From positions 1,240,001 to 1,304,000 of the forward strand of contig NZ_VFNP01000001.1 in the NCBI RefSeq assembly GCF_006715635.1: a stretch of 64,000 bases of DNA, written 5' to 3'. The notes under the pieces are model-generated. The model was not told the DNA's origin and searched no databases. It was given only the letters and a program-made list of their open reading frames with translations. Shown here piece after piece: positions 57,901-63,836 of the stretch. Numbering within the stretch: the stretch's first letter is position 1; each line of letters starts with the position of its first letter. Source of the stretch: Streptomyces sp. SLBN-118 (GTDB lineage: Bacteria > Actinomycetota > Actinomycetes > Streptomycetales > Streptomycetaceae). Position numbers and translations under genes: made by a program.

Positions 57901-58414
57901 CAACGGCGCGGGCACGGAGACGTACGTCCACGACGACAACGCGAACGTCGTCAGCCAGTCGGTGGGCGCGACGAGCAGCACCTACGAGTATGACCGGAAC
58001 CGCCTGCTGTCGATGACGACGGGCGGTGCGACGGCCAGTTACACCTACGACCCGTTCGGGCGGCAGGAGTCGGTGACGGCCCAGGGCAAGGTCATTCAGC
58101 GCAGCGTCTACGACGGATTCGACCACGTCGTGGAGTCCCAGAAGATGGACGACACCGGCGCGCTGAAGTCGACGGAGTACAGCTTCGACCCGCTGGACCG
58201 CACCACCTCGAAGACGGCGGACGGCAAGACCACCGCCTACGAGTACCTGGGTATGTCCGATGAGGTACTGGACGAGAAGGTCGGCAGTCAGCTGACCAAG
58301 TCGTACCAGTACAGCCCATGGGGCGAGCGACTGTCGCAGATCAAGCACAACACCGACGGCACGACGGAGGACGGCTACTACGGATACAACAGCCACACCG
58401 ACTCGAGACCCTGA
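51956..58414 (+). CDS. RHS/YD-repeat secreted protein, main body (lacks in-frame signal and C-terminal tip)
   Basis: 2152 residues. Homology-like sequence starts before the GTG at 51956 (TGIARSLIKFPLSEVPAG from 51902). Several DNRLRE-type modules (each with ATW..TA... and VQRWV-like motifs) and a golvesin-like module fill the first ~750 residues. About 1200 residues of YD repeats (YDxxGxxxxxTDxxG type) follow, with another golvesin-like module near residue 1680. The frame ends abruptly at DSRP after GYYGYNSHTD, exactly where the RHS core should continue. Such proteins form a hollow beta-cage that delivers a toxin tip. The present gene looks disrupted. Confidence 0.85.
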   Translation: MKVDAARLEMYYDQAHTTNSNAVTLEAHRATGAWDETTATWSNTSALAGELSATTVMIDDGAVGTAAVGEWPGGTTTGGAATYDDFAYNKNALTGESYSWQPQVAESDSYRVDVHYPAAADAATAAPYTVNYNGGTKNYTVNQTGTGGVWKTLDAAEYSFVKGNTGKIVLGDTGSSTTRTLADSVRLVNPAQIVKPVGKYNQWHKFPVTDTVQRWVSGVNPNYGFVVQAKDDTLAGTLTGGPRYEAGDGDYGGETSTIPRLTVTYGKIGTALNSPTVVHSTGPELSWPAYVNTSGAANDDIVEYQLHRSTQQVFTPSAATLIAPIASTATSYTDTTAVPTPDSSSSEIGKSYFYQLAVKTKSGELLGSPTRVVGIPKAGRTMKIIQAGQTDTTLSSAQPTVNQDAIQSFGVGQTWLSVGNNSTTYGKTRAVLKFPTTDIPTTATVLENKMYMWGAETTSTTNGAIYELHSLTRDFTETQATWNNATSTTAWTTPGGDMSATVADTVPQITDEVGRHWWDATGLMQSWVRTPANNKGVAVKLKDETTTGPQERTLFLSSEASDPQLRPYMQVIYVDSTTEDTYYAPQTPARMTPNSQYTVEFTVTNTTSTTWAAGERELSYTWKLPDGTDMTNGGNQLSTAIPALLPGKSATIQAQVKTPINSDNGSKRTEYVLGWDVRKISDGSWLSAGTGAIPSLKQNVAVEDPTSNDLGLEKFYSYTGKNTGAGSTVMNNLASGNSVWSYNAFTNPGRGLSTFARFSYNSLDTSDTVAGHGWSIQAAGPIRLGAPLDFHPNPNPTEIRLPDGDGTTHIFRWDSTNSVWKAPAGVHYKVTMKSGLDCKPTKDPVPDAWTLTRPDGTRFLFGCDGYMTSTVDKNGNTQTFTYEERKSNNKPTKFLTYITDPAGRQSLTITYFNKGDASYDYINATGAKVTGTNLTNSKIYDHVKSMTDISGRKISFYYTDKGLLGQFTDGDGFVQPKVFKFTYDATQGNKNVKLVKATDPRGNATNMAYYAPQAGDDPKYHWWTKTITDRLNGNTGFAYAVNAGNTKFVDTTVTDAETHATKYVTDDFGRPVQTTNAKSQTTKMSWDADNNVTYLEEANNAKTAYCYDQKTGYPLWSRDAENNKAGVPPSSDCAPGTYPANAQKYEYQTRLDGYSADLFTKTSPEGRKWQFGYDAFGNLKTVTDPKGVATATVDDYTTKYEYDGYGQLTKATDANGNPTTNSNFGPTGYPATITDALGKSTSYVYDARGQVTEVTDALGKKTTQTYDVYGRPLVNTVPKDQNTGLLITTPAPVYDANDNVTTSTAPNGAVSTAVYDKADHVSEATVPKDTATSDERRTAYTYDKAGHLKTTTEPKGTLTTADPNDYVTTNNYDEIYQLTSVVNADQDKFSYEYDNVGNVTKVIDPKKNATADTTDYTTKSDYDLNHRVVTATDAAGKTTKKAYDKDSLVVSNTDAENNTALVTYDERGKQTEVKVPYSGTSPITYRSTKFEYDQAGNTTKVITPRGVATAAADDFTARTEYDALNRPVKQYQPYDPADSRYNKADVYTRTDYDAVGRVDTTSMPPSEGETVRNDTTFSYFDNGWAKSSTDPWDIKTTYDYNELGKQTARTLTSAGGSSDRTMSWSYYPDGKLKSKSDDGVPVGKSVVLNDNSDTQNTSSTGTWARGDITGQQGYDHRTHAAGSGTDAFTWTLNIPKDGTYTAYVKFPKVTGAATTAKYTLTHGTTTETAVTKDQNANTGTWVNLGSYSLKQDEDTKLRLDQNSGGIAVADAVKLVRDTAGDPADTEKKSFAYAYDANANLTSIDDTSSGANIDAYTVAYSGLNEVQKVTEALSGQEKKATSFTYDANGQPETVTHPDQFSKYTYDLRELVESISVGKSATDADPKVTSYTYTDRAQKLKETKGNGNTVDYTYYLNGTVASTTEKKPNGSLVASHSYAYDPNGSKAQDVAKKMNADDHAAYLSSTTDYTYDPVDRLAKSVKSGNGAGTETYVHDDNANVVSQSVGATSSTYEYDRNRLLSMTTGGATASYTYDPFGRQESVTAQGKVIQRSVYDGFDHVVESQKMDDTGALKSTEYSFDPLDRTTSKTADGKTTAYEYLGMSDEVLDEKVGSQLTKSYQYSPWGERLSQIKHNTDGTTEDGYYGYNSHTDSRP

Positions 58415-59442
58415 CGGACAAGAACGGCGACACGAAGGCGACGTACGGCTACACGGCGTACGGCGCTGACGACAAGTCGGAGTTCACCGGCATCGACAAG
58501 CCCGACGCCGGCGACCCGACCAAGGAGGCGTACAACGCCTACCGCTACAACGCCAAACGCTGGGACTCGCAGTCCGGCACATACGACATGGGCTTCCGCG
58601 ACTACGACCCGGGGCTCAACCGCTTCACGACCCGGGACATGTACACCGGGGCCCTGGCCGACATGAGCCTCGGAGCGGACCCCTACACTGGAAACCGCTA
58701 TGCGTTCACCGGTGGTAACCCGGTCAGCTTCGTCGAACTCGACGGTCACCTTCCCTGCGCACCGGGCGTGCCGGAGATCGGCAACACGTGCGGCGGCAGC
58801 GGAGGCGGCTTCCTGTCGCCCCTCGTTCCGTCGGGTGCCGCCGTGGCTCCTACGGTCGAGAACGGGAAGCTGCGCGGAATTCTCGGTGACATCTACCTCA
58901 AGCCGGGATCGGTTCCGGAGGTCGGTGACGGAAAGGTGAGCTCCGCGCTGATCAACGAACTCAAGACGGGCAATCCGACCAAGGGACTGTGGCATGTGGC
59001 CGACGCCGCCGACCAGTTGACCCGGCTGACGAAGCTCCTTGAGGACGACCGGAAGCCGGACAAGAAGGTCAACCTCTCAGAGGCGGACCGTAACGTCGCC
59101 CTGGCCGAGGCCGACGAAATCTGGAGGGCCCTGAACACGGTCGACGAGAACGGCGCGGTGACCAAGCTCATCAATGAGAACCAGGAGGTGCACAACGCCG
59201 TGAAGTCGGCGGGTGATCGCATGTGGCGCGCTCCTTCGATGAAGGCCATCACCGGCGGCGAATTCGAGGCAAACCCGCATGGGGTGCCACGCCTCAAGGG
59301 GGAACCCAGGCTGCCGAAGCTGCTCAACGGGGCAGGGGCGCTCGGTGACCTCCTCTTCATCTGGGACGGAATGCGTTCCCTTTTCCGAGGGGACCAACCG
59401 TGTGATGTGATGGGAGACTGCCCGGTTCCTGAGGTCGCGTAG
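58405..59442 (+). CDS. RHS core end plus C-terminal tip (continuation of the RHS gene after a 1-bp frameshift)
   Basis: Reading from the GAG at 58405 restores the protein: ETLTDKNGDTKATYGYTAYG, then YRYNAKRWDSQSGTYDMGFRDYDPGLNRFTTRDMYTG, the invariant end of the RHS core. A variable tip of ~230 residues follows (VGDGKVSSALINELKTGNPTKGLWH onward), with no recognised toxin fold, several Arg/Lys-rich helices and a hydrophobic LLNGAGALGDLLFIWDG stretch. No start codon fits; it would only be expressed by frameshifting, reinitiation or if the gene is intact elsewhere. Confidence 0.7.
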   Translation, partial: ETLTDKNGDTKATYGYTAYGADDKSEFTGIDKPDAGDPTKEAYNAYRYNAKRWDSQSGTYDMGFRDYDPGLNRFTTRDMYTGALADMSLGADPYTGNRYAFTGGNPVSFVELDGHLPCAPGVPEIGNTCGGSGGGFLSPLVPSGAAVAPTVENGKLRGILGDIYLKPGSVPEVGDGKVSSALINELKTGNPTKGLWHVADAADQLTRLTKLLEDDRKPDKKVNLSEADRNVALAEADEIWRALNTVDENGAVTKLINENQEVHNAVKSAGDRMWRAPSMKAITGGEFEANPHGVPRLKGEPRLPKLLNGAGALGDLLFIWDGMRSLFRGDQPCDVMGDCPVPEVA

Positions 59443-59463
59443 CGACTGACGGCCGGACGGATT

Positions 59464-59502
59464 GCGGCGCCCCTTTGCGTACGGAACGCAAAGGGGCGCC
59501 GC
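59464..59502 (+). terminator. Strong hairpin terminator after the RHS tip
   Basis: GCGGCGCCCCTTTGCGT (59464-59480) and ACGCAAAGGGGCGCCGC (59486-59502) are perfect 17-bp complements around a 5-nt loop, 22 bp after the RHS stop and 25 bp before the next ATG. It is the longest perfect stem seen in the window. Confidence 0.8.
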
Positions 59503-59526
59503 CCGGGAAAAGAACTGAGCAGACGT

Positions 59527-60006
59527 ATGAAGGGCAGAGACGAAGTGACGGAAGCGGCGGACGGCGCCGAGCGCGAGCAGGCCGGTCCCACGGCTTCCGC
59601 GCTCGTGCGGGACCTCATTCGGGAGTGCTTTCCGGCGCAGCGGGAGGTGATTCTCGCGTTGGAGGAGGACGAGCGTGAGTACGCCGACTCGGTGAACAGG
59701 CCTGCTGCCGAAGTGGGGGCGTACACCTTGATCAGCGAGGTCTTCGTGGATGAGGTGCTGAAGCCGCTCCTCGATTCCGTTCCCTTGGACGAGGAACTGG
59801 CGAATCGGTGTGCATACTTCCTGGAACGCCTATTGGAGCTGGGGAGTCACAGCCCCTTCATCAAGGAAATGACCAGCATCCGCGTAACGGATCAGCTGCT
59901 GGGCTATCCGGAGAACTGGGAGAAGCTCCGCCCGCACGCCGGGGAGTTGTTGCAGCGTGAAGTGCGGGAGCGTCGGGTCCATTACACCGGTCCGTTCCCT
60001 GTGTGA
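59527..60006 (+). CDS. Putative RHS-associated immunity protein (unknown family)
   Basis: 159 residues, acidic and helical, no signal peptide or membrane helix. It starts MKGRDEVTEAADGAEREQAG and contains an Asp/Glu-rich stretch (LALEEDEREYADSVN), with VFVDEVLKPLLDSVPLDEEL in the middle. It has no known family in my reading. Its place directly behind a polymorphic-toxin-type tip, its size and its acidity are what one expects of an immunity protein; the function is inference. The hairpin at 59464-59502 would separate its transcription from the RHS gene. Confidence 0.45.
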   Translation: MKGRDEVTEAADGAEREQAGPTASALVRDLIRECFPAQREVILALEEDEREYADSVNRPAAEVGAYTLISEVFVDEVLKPLLDSVPLDEELANRCAYFLERLLELGSHSPFIKEMTSIRVTDQLLGYPENWEKLRPHAGELLQREVRERRVHYTGPFPV

Positions 60007-60120
60007 TGGCCCGGGGCCCAATCGCCATGAGTTAAGCCGTGTCGGGTGTCAGCTCAGGGCTCTCGCAAGGTCGAGTTGATCTTGTGAAGTGGCTGGTCAG
60101 GGCGAGGGTGACCGAACCTG

Positions 60121-60178
60121 CCGAAGCTCCGTTGATGCGAGTGACCTCTCAAGTCCCTTGCGCACAACGGAGCTTCGG
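60121..60178. repeat. 14-bp inverted repeat at the end of the IS remnant
   Basis: CCGAAGCTCCGTTG (60121-60134) and CAACGGAGCTTCGG (60165-60178) are perfect complements with 30 bp between them. It lies directly upstream of the transposase-like fragment and probably belongs to the end of that insertion sequence. Confidence 0.55.
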
Positions 60179-60585
60179 TGATTCGTGAGTCTGCCATGCC
60201 TGCGCTCGTGCGTTCTGTTCTGTCGCCCCGGCGGGTGACACAGTCGAGGGTTGGGATCCTCGTGGACGTCGGGGCAGGCGGTATCCGCTGGTCGCGTTGG
60301 TGCGGGCGGCTGCCTATGCGGTCGCATGCGGTCGCGGCCGGGGCGCGTTCGTACGCGGCGGTGGGGCAATGGCTGCGGCGGGCCCCGCAGGACACCCTGG
60401 GCCGGCTGGGCTTCCCGGTGCGCGGGGCGCTGGGCGAGCGGCCCGCCGCGTCGATGGACGCAGTGCGACGGGTCATCGAGCGACTGCGCCCCGAGGGCCT
60501 GGCCGCGCTGGCGAGGCCCGTCGTGGAGCCGCCGGACGGCCCGGCACGCCTGGCGGCGGACGGTAGGAGGGGTCTTCGAAGTTAA
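60178..60585 (+). mobile_element. ISAs1-like transposase N-terminal remnant (frameshifted)
   Basis: Across two frames the DNA reads like the N-terminal associated domain of an ISAs1-family DDE transposase: MPALVRSVL, then RRYPLVALVRAAAYAVA in one frame and AAGARSYAAVGQWLRRAPQDTLGRLG in the other, ending DAVRRVIERLRP. Frames change near 60265 and 60330, and the catalytic DDE domain is absent. Family assignment is from recalled motifs. Confidence 0.6.
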
Positions 60586-60702
60586 GCGGTGCGGAGGTGC
60601 ATGCGGGCTCGCCGCGTGGTGACGCAACGTGTCCGTAGTCGCTGGTTGCCTGCGTTGCGGAAGCCGAACGCGTGGCGCGCGACGAGCTTGATCACGCGGT
60701 TG
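60582..60702 (-). mobile_element. ISL3-like transposase C-terminal remnant
   Basis: On the minus strand about 39 codons read NRVIKLVARHAFGFRNAGNQ ... RTRCVTTRRARMH and a stop at 60582-60584, which looks like the end of an ISL3-family transposase. Nothing else of the element remains. It abuts the ISAs1-like fragment on one side and the orphan rhs fragment on the other. Confidence 0.6.
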
Positions 60703-60707
60703 ATCCG

Positions 60708-61166
60708 GGAACGCTGGTCTCCTCACGCACCTACGCCTACGACCCCAACGGGAACAAAGCGCAGGACGTGGCGCAGAAGATGAACGCCGCCAACCACTCA
60801 ACCGACCTGTCCTCCACCACTGACTACACCTATGACCCGGCCCACCGGCTCGCCAAGTCGGTCAAGACGGGTACAGGTGCCGGTACGGAGACGTACGTCC
60901 ACGACGACAACGCCAACGTCATCGGGCAGACGGTCAAGGACGCCACCACCGTCTACGAGTACGACCGGAACCGGCTGCTCAGGGCCACCACCGGTGGCTC
61001 GGCCGCCAACTACACCTACGACCCGTTCGGCCGCCAGGAGTCGGTCACCGCGGGCGGCAAGGTCATCGAGCGAAGCGTGTACGACGGCTTCGACCACGTC
61101 GTGGAGTCCCAGAAGATGGACGGGATCGGCGCGATGCACCGAGAACTGGCAGAAGGCCCTGGGTGA
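60708..61166 (+). pseudogene. Orphan rhs fragment
   Basis: The frame encodes LVSSRTYAYDPNGNKAQDVAQKMNA and, later, RQESVTAGGKVIERSVYDGF and HVVESQKMDGIGA. It matches the RHS body at about 57740-58160 nearly residue for residue (LVASHSYAYDPNGSKAQDVA there). It begins directly after the ISL3-like remnant and leaves the RHS pattern after QKMDGIGA (about 61133). It is likely a displaced copy of an alternative RHS end, or the relic of a second rhs gene. Confidence 0.75.
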
Positions 61167-61222
61167 CCACAAGCCCTGGGGCAGCGCTTCGGTCACCAGG
61201 AAGGACGATCAGAACGACCGCG

Positions 61223-61462
61223 TCACCCGACCAGGAAGTCCGCCTTCCCGGCCTTGGCCCCCTGGATGAATGCCTCGATCTCGTTGGAGGTGTAGATCAG
61301 GGCGGGGCCGTCCGGGTCAGCGGACTGACGCACCGCGACCCTGCCGTCGGCCAGCTTCATCGTCTCGAAGCAGTTTCCGCCGTTGCCGCCGCTCCACGGC
61401 TTGTGCCAGCCCTCTTCGCCCAGTTGGGCCGCCGGCATGCCGTTGTATATGTTGTGATCCAT
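61223..61462 (-). CDS. DUF397 small protein
   Basis: 79 residues from the ATG at 61462, which overlaps the stop of the XRE gene (TAATG). It shows the DUF397 pattern: KPWSGGNGGNCFETMKLADG, VAVRQSADPDGPALIYT and a final FIQGAKAGKADFLVG. In actinomycetes such proteins are the partners of XRE/DUF5753 regulators and modulate their activity. Confidence 0.88.
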   Translation of the reverse strand: MDHNIYNGMPAAQLGEEGWHKPWSGGNGGNCFETMKLADGRVAVRQSADPDGPALIYTSNEIEAFIQGAKAGKADFLVG

Positions 61463-62322
61463 TACAACTCCTTGCGGAGATCCCTGAGAATCTCCTTCGT
61501 GCGTTGCGCAGTCGCGGCCTGGGCCGCCATGCGGTCCAGAACCTCCAGATGCGAGGCGACCTCGGGGCGGGCGTCCAGGTAGACGGCGCCAGTGAGGTAC
61601 TCGCTGTAGACCATGTCCGGGAGCTCGGGGACGGCGAACCGGAAGAGGACGAACGGCCCGTAGGTGCCGGGGTGATGTCCGGTCGCGAACTCCGCGATCT
61701 GCAGGGTGACATGGGGCAGCCGGGCCCATTCGAGCAGCTGGTCGATCTGCGCTCGCATGACGCCGGGGCCACCGACGGGCCGGCGGAAGACCGTCTCGTC
61801 CATGATCACCCAGAACTTGGGTGCGTCGGGTCGGGTCAGCAGAGCCTGGCGTTCCATCCGCAACGCCACATGGCGCTCGATGTCGGCCGGGTCGGTCTGC
61901 CCGACGGCTCCGCAGGTCATGATGGCCCGGGCGTAGTCCTCCGTCTGCAGCAGACCGGGCACAAAGTGCGGCTCATAAGTCCGGATAAGGGCGGCGGCGC
62001 CCTCCAGACTGACGTACATACTGAACCAGCCGGGCAGAACGTCGTGAAAGCGCTGCCACCAGCCGGGCTTGTTGGCCTCCTCGGCGAGCTCGATAAAACC
62101 TCGGGCCTCGTCGTCAGTGATCCCGTAGGCGTTCAGCAGCAGTTGGACATAGGGGATCTTCAGCGCGACCTCGGCTGTTTCCATCCGGCGGATGGTGCCT
62201 GCGGCCACGCGAAGGATCTTTGCCGCTTCCTCGCGCCTGAGTCCGGCCCGCTCCCGCAGATCCTGCAAGCGCCTGCCGAGTACGACCTGGCCCACCGTGG
62301 GGGCGGACCGCGGTTCACTCAC
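61462..62322 (-). CDS. XRE-family regulator with DUF5753 domain
   Basis: 286 residues from the GTG at 62322, with GGGGAGGT about 7 bp upstream. A helix-turn-helix near residues 15-70 (VLGRRLQDLRERAGLRREEAA, GTIRRMETAEVALKIP) is followed by the DUF5753 domain (FEPHFVPGLLQTEDYARAIM-like YEPHFVPGLLQTEDYAR near 128). It belongs to the XRE-DUF397 pairs typical of Streptomyces (WhiJ/AbaA-type), which control development or secondary metabolism. It overlaps the DUF397 gene and is divergent from a HATPase gene, the usual third member. Confidence 0.92.
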   Translation of the reverse strand: MSEPRSAPTVGQVVLGRRLQDLRERAGLRREEAAKILRVAAGTIRRMETAEVALKIPYVQLLLNAYGITDDEARGFIELAEEANKPGWWQRFHDVLPGWFSMYVSLEGAAALIRTYEPHFVPGLLQTEDYARAIMTCGAVGQTDPADIERHVALRMERQALLTRPDAPKFWVIMDETVFRRPVGGPGVMRAQIDQLLEWARLPHVTLQIAEFATGHHPGTYGPFVLFRFAVPELPDMVYSEYLTGAVYLDARPEVASHLEVLDRMAAQAATAQRTKEILRDLRKEL

Positions 62323-62385
62323 TTCGAGACCTCCCCACGTGCTGTCGCGAGCAGTGTGCCACGCTCCCGCGGAGATGAATATGCC

Positions 62386-62406
62386 CACTCTGAATTTTTC
62401 AAAGTG
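62386..62406. promoter_or_regulatory. Inverted repeat between the XRE and HATPase genes
   Basis: CACTCTGAA (62386-62394), TTT, TTCAAAGTG (62398-62406). Eight of nine arm positions pair. It sits in the middle of the divergent promoter region, 41 bp before one start and 64 bp before the other, in a small AT-rich island, where an operator for the XRE regulator would be expected. Confidence 0.55.
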
Positions 62407-62446
62407 ACCCTTGCCAAGGTGGCAATTGCAGCGGGAGAGTGGTCGG

Positions 62447-62932
62447 GTGAACCGTGACGCGCTCACCGCCCCGCTCGTGGACCAGTGCCCGGGGGCCGAC
62501 CACCGGTACAACTTTGAACTTCCGGCGCGCGTCGAGTTCGTCGCGAGAGCGAGAAGACTCACGCACGAACAGCTGCACTTGTGGGGAATAGGCGGCGACG
62601 TTCGCGACACAGCGATGCTCGTCGTGTCCGAACTGGTCACCAACGCGGTCGTGCACACCGATGGCCATCTGGTGGCCTGCGAACTCCTTATCGGCGCGGA
62701 GCTCCTGCGAATAACCGTGCAGGACCAGGGGGCATCCCCTGCCGTCCCGCACGTGTGCCACACCGTCGAAGAAGAACGCGGGCGCGGCCTTCTGCTGGTC
62801 GAGGCCGTCAGCAGCGCCTGGGGGGCGGACGAGTCGAAGCACGGCCCCGGCCGTCTGGTCTGGGCGGAACTGCCACACGCCCGCACCTCCCAGCAGACCG
62901 GCATTCCACCCGTTCCGCAGAGGCCATGCTGA
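62447..62932 (+). CDS. RsbW-like HATPase (ATP-binding regulatory protein)
   Basis: 161 residues from the GTG at 62447, with GGGAGAG about 8 bp upstream. It shows the GHKL ATPase N box VSELVTNAVVHTDG near 60, the DQGASPAVP region near 92 and the GRGLLLVEAVSSAWG motif near 112. Such small ATPases are anti-sigma-factor-like partners, and adjacent XRE-DUF397 pairs are typical. It overlaps the next gene by 7 bp. Confidence 0.85.
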   Translation: MNRDALTAPLVDQCPGADHRYNFELPARVEFVARARRLTHEQLHLWGIGGDVRDTAMLVVSELVTNAVVHTDGHLVACELLIGAELLRITVQDQGASPAVPHVCHTVEEERGRGLLLVEAVSSAWGADESKHGPGRLVWAELPHARTSQQTGIPPVPQRPC

Positions 62933-63372
62933 AAAGCCTGGCGACTCTCCTCTTCTCCCGGAGCGTCCGCCGCGGCACCTGCCGCACCAAGACCGCGCTC
63001 GCCGAGCGCCCGTTGACCCGGCTCGTCCTTCCGCCCACGCTCCCGGCCCATCTGGGCTGTGATGCCGTGGGCGTTCCCGCGCGCCACGGCTTCCGGCTGC
63101 TGGGCGGACTACCGCGCCACGGCTGCGTCTTCGCCGACACCGACTGGTGGTGGTGGATCGTGCCGGCCGGCTCGGACCTGGAGCTGACCTGGCCGCTGCC
63201 CTCGCACTACGCCCGCGGGGCGTACGTGCCTGCGGCGAATCCCCGGCTGATCCGGCGGCCCGACGACGCCAGCCCCTACACTCCGCCGATACCGCTCTAT
63301 CTGATGGCCTGCCAGCTCACCGGAACCGCTCCCCTGTGGACGGCCGGCGTGGGCGGCGCGCACAGCACCTGA
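62926..63372 (+). CDS. Hypothetical protein coupled to the HATPase gene
   Basis: 148 residues, ATG overlapping the HATPase stop. Basic N terminus (MLKSLATLLFSRSVRRG), then a Trp-rich DTDWWWWIVPAGSDLELTWP stretch and a GxYVPAANPRLIRRP segment. No known domain. Its coupling to the regulatory ATPase suggests the same pathway. Confidence 0.65.
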   Translation: MLKSLATLLFSRSVRRGTCRTKTALAERPLTRLVLPPTLPAHLGCDAVGVPARHGFRLLGGLPRHGCVFADTDWWWWIVPAGSDLELTWPLPSHYARGAYVPAANPRLIRRPDDASPYTPPIPLYLMACQLTGTAPLWTAGVGGAHST

Positions 63373-63394
63373 CCAGGCGCCGGGGCGTACACCA

Positions 63395-63417
63395 GGGGGC
63401 AGGAAAGATCAGCCCCC
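63395..63417 (+). terminator. Weak hairpin after the HATPase-coupled gene
   Basis: GGGGGC (63395-63400) and GCCCCC (63412-63417) with an 11-nt loop, 22 bp past the stop. Six-base stem, no U-tract. Confidence 0.35.
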
Positions 63418-63456
63418 GCAGCCCGAACACCCATCGGACCGCATAGGCTTCGGTGC

Positions 63457-63750
63457 ATGTCGGAAGCCAATTCGAGCCCGGAGCGGCAGGGGCTCACACC
63501 ACGCCAGGCACGTCATGTTCGGATAGCCCTCTCCGCGCTCATCATGATCGCCGTGGGTGTCACGCTCGTGCTGCGGCTGGGCAGCACGCACTCGGTGCTG
63601 ACAGTGGGCTTCTACGGCATCGCGCTGATCCTCTCGGGCAGCGCGCTGGTACTCAGCCGCCAGGGGCGTACACGGGTGGCCACGGCAGTGCTGGGGGTCG
63701 GGGTCGCGGTGGCCCTTGTGGCGGAGTGGGCCGTGGCATCGATGCGCTGA
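63457..63750 (+). CDS. Small membrane protein
   Basis: 97 residues with an Arg-rich head (ERQGLTPRQARHVR) and three hydrophobic helices (~22-40, 47-65, 72-92). No recognisable domain. Start supported by an ATG but a weak RBS. Confidence 0.6.
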   Translation: MSEANSSPERQGLTPRQARHVRIALSALIMIAVGVTLVLRLGSTHSVLTVGFYGIALILSGSALVLSRQGRTRVATAVLGVGVAVALVAEWAVASMR

Positions 63751-63836
63751 AGACGGCAACGCACCGAAGACGGCGATGAGCTGAGGCGGCGATGAGCCGA
63801 CGGAGCGGGCCGTCAGGCCGTCGTGCCGCTCGCGTC

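Noticed and set aside
57300..58300. YD repeats as a possible CRISPR or tandem DNA repeat
   Set aside because: The repetition is at protein level with variable codons and length; no constant repeat with spacers.
61136..61220. Possible protein tail ENWQKALGDHKPWGSASV after the orphan rhs fragment
   Set aside because: It is in a different frame from the fragment and too short to support a gene.
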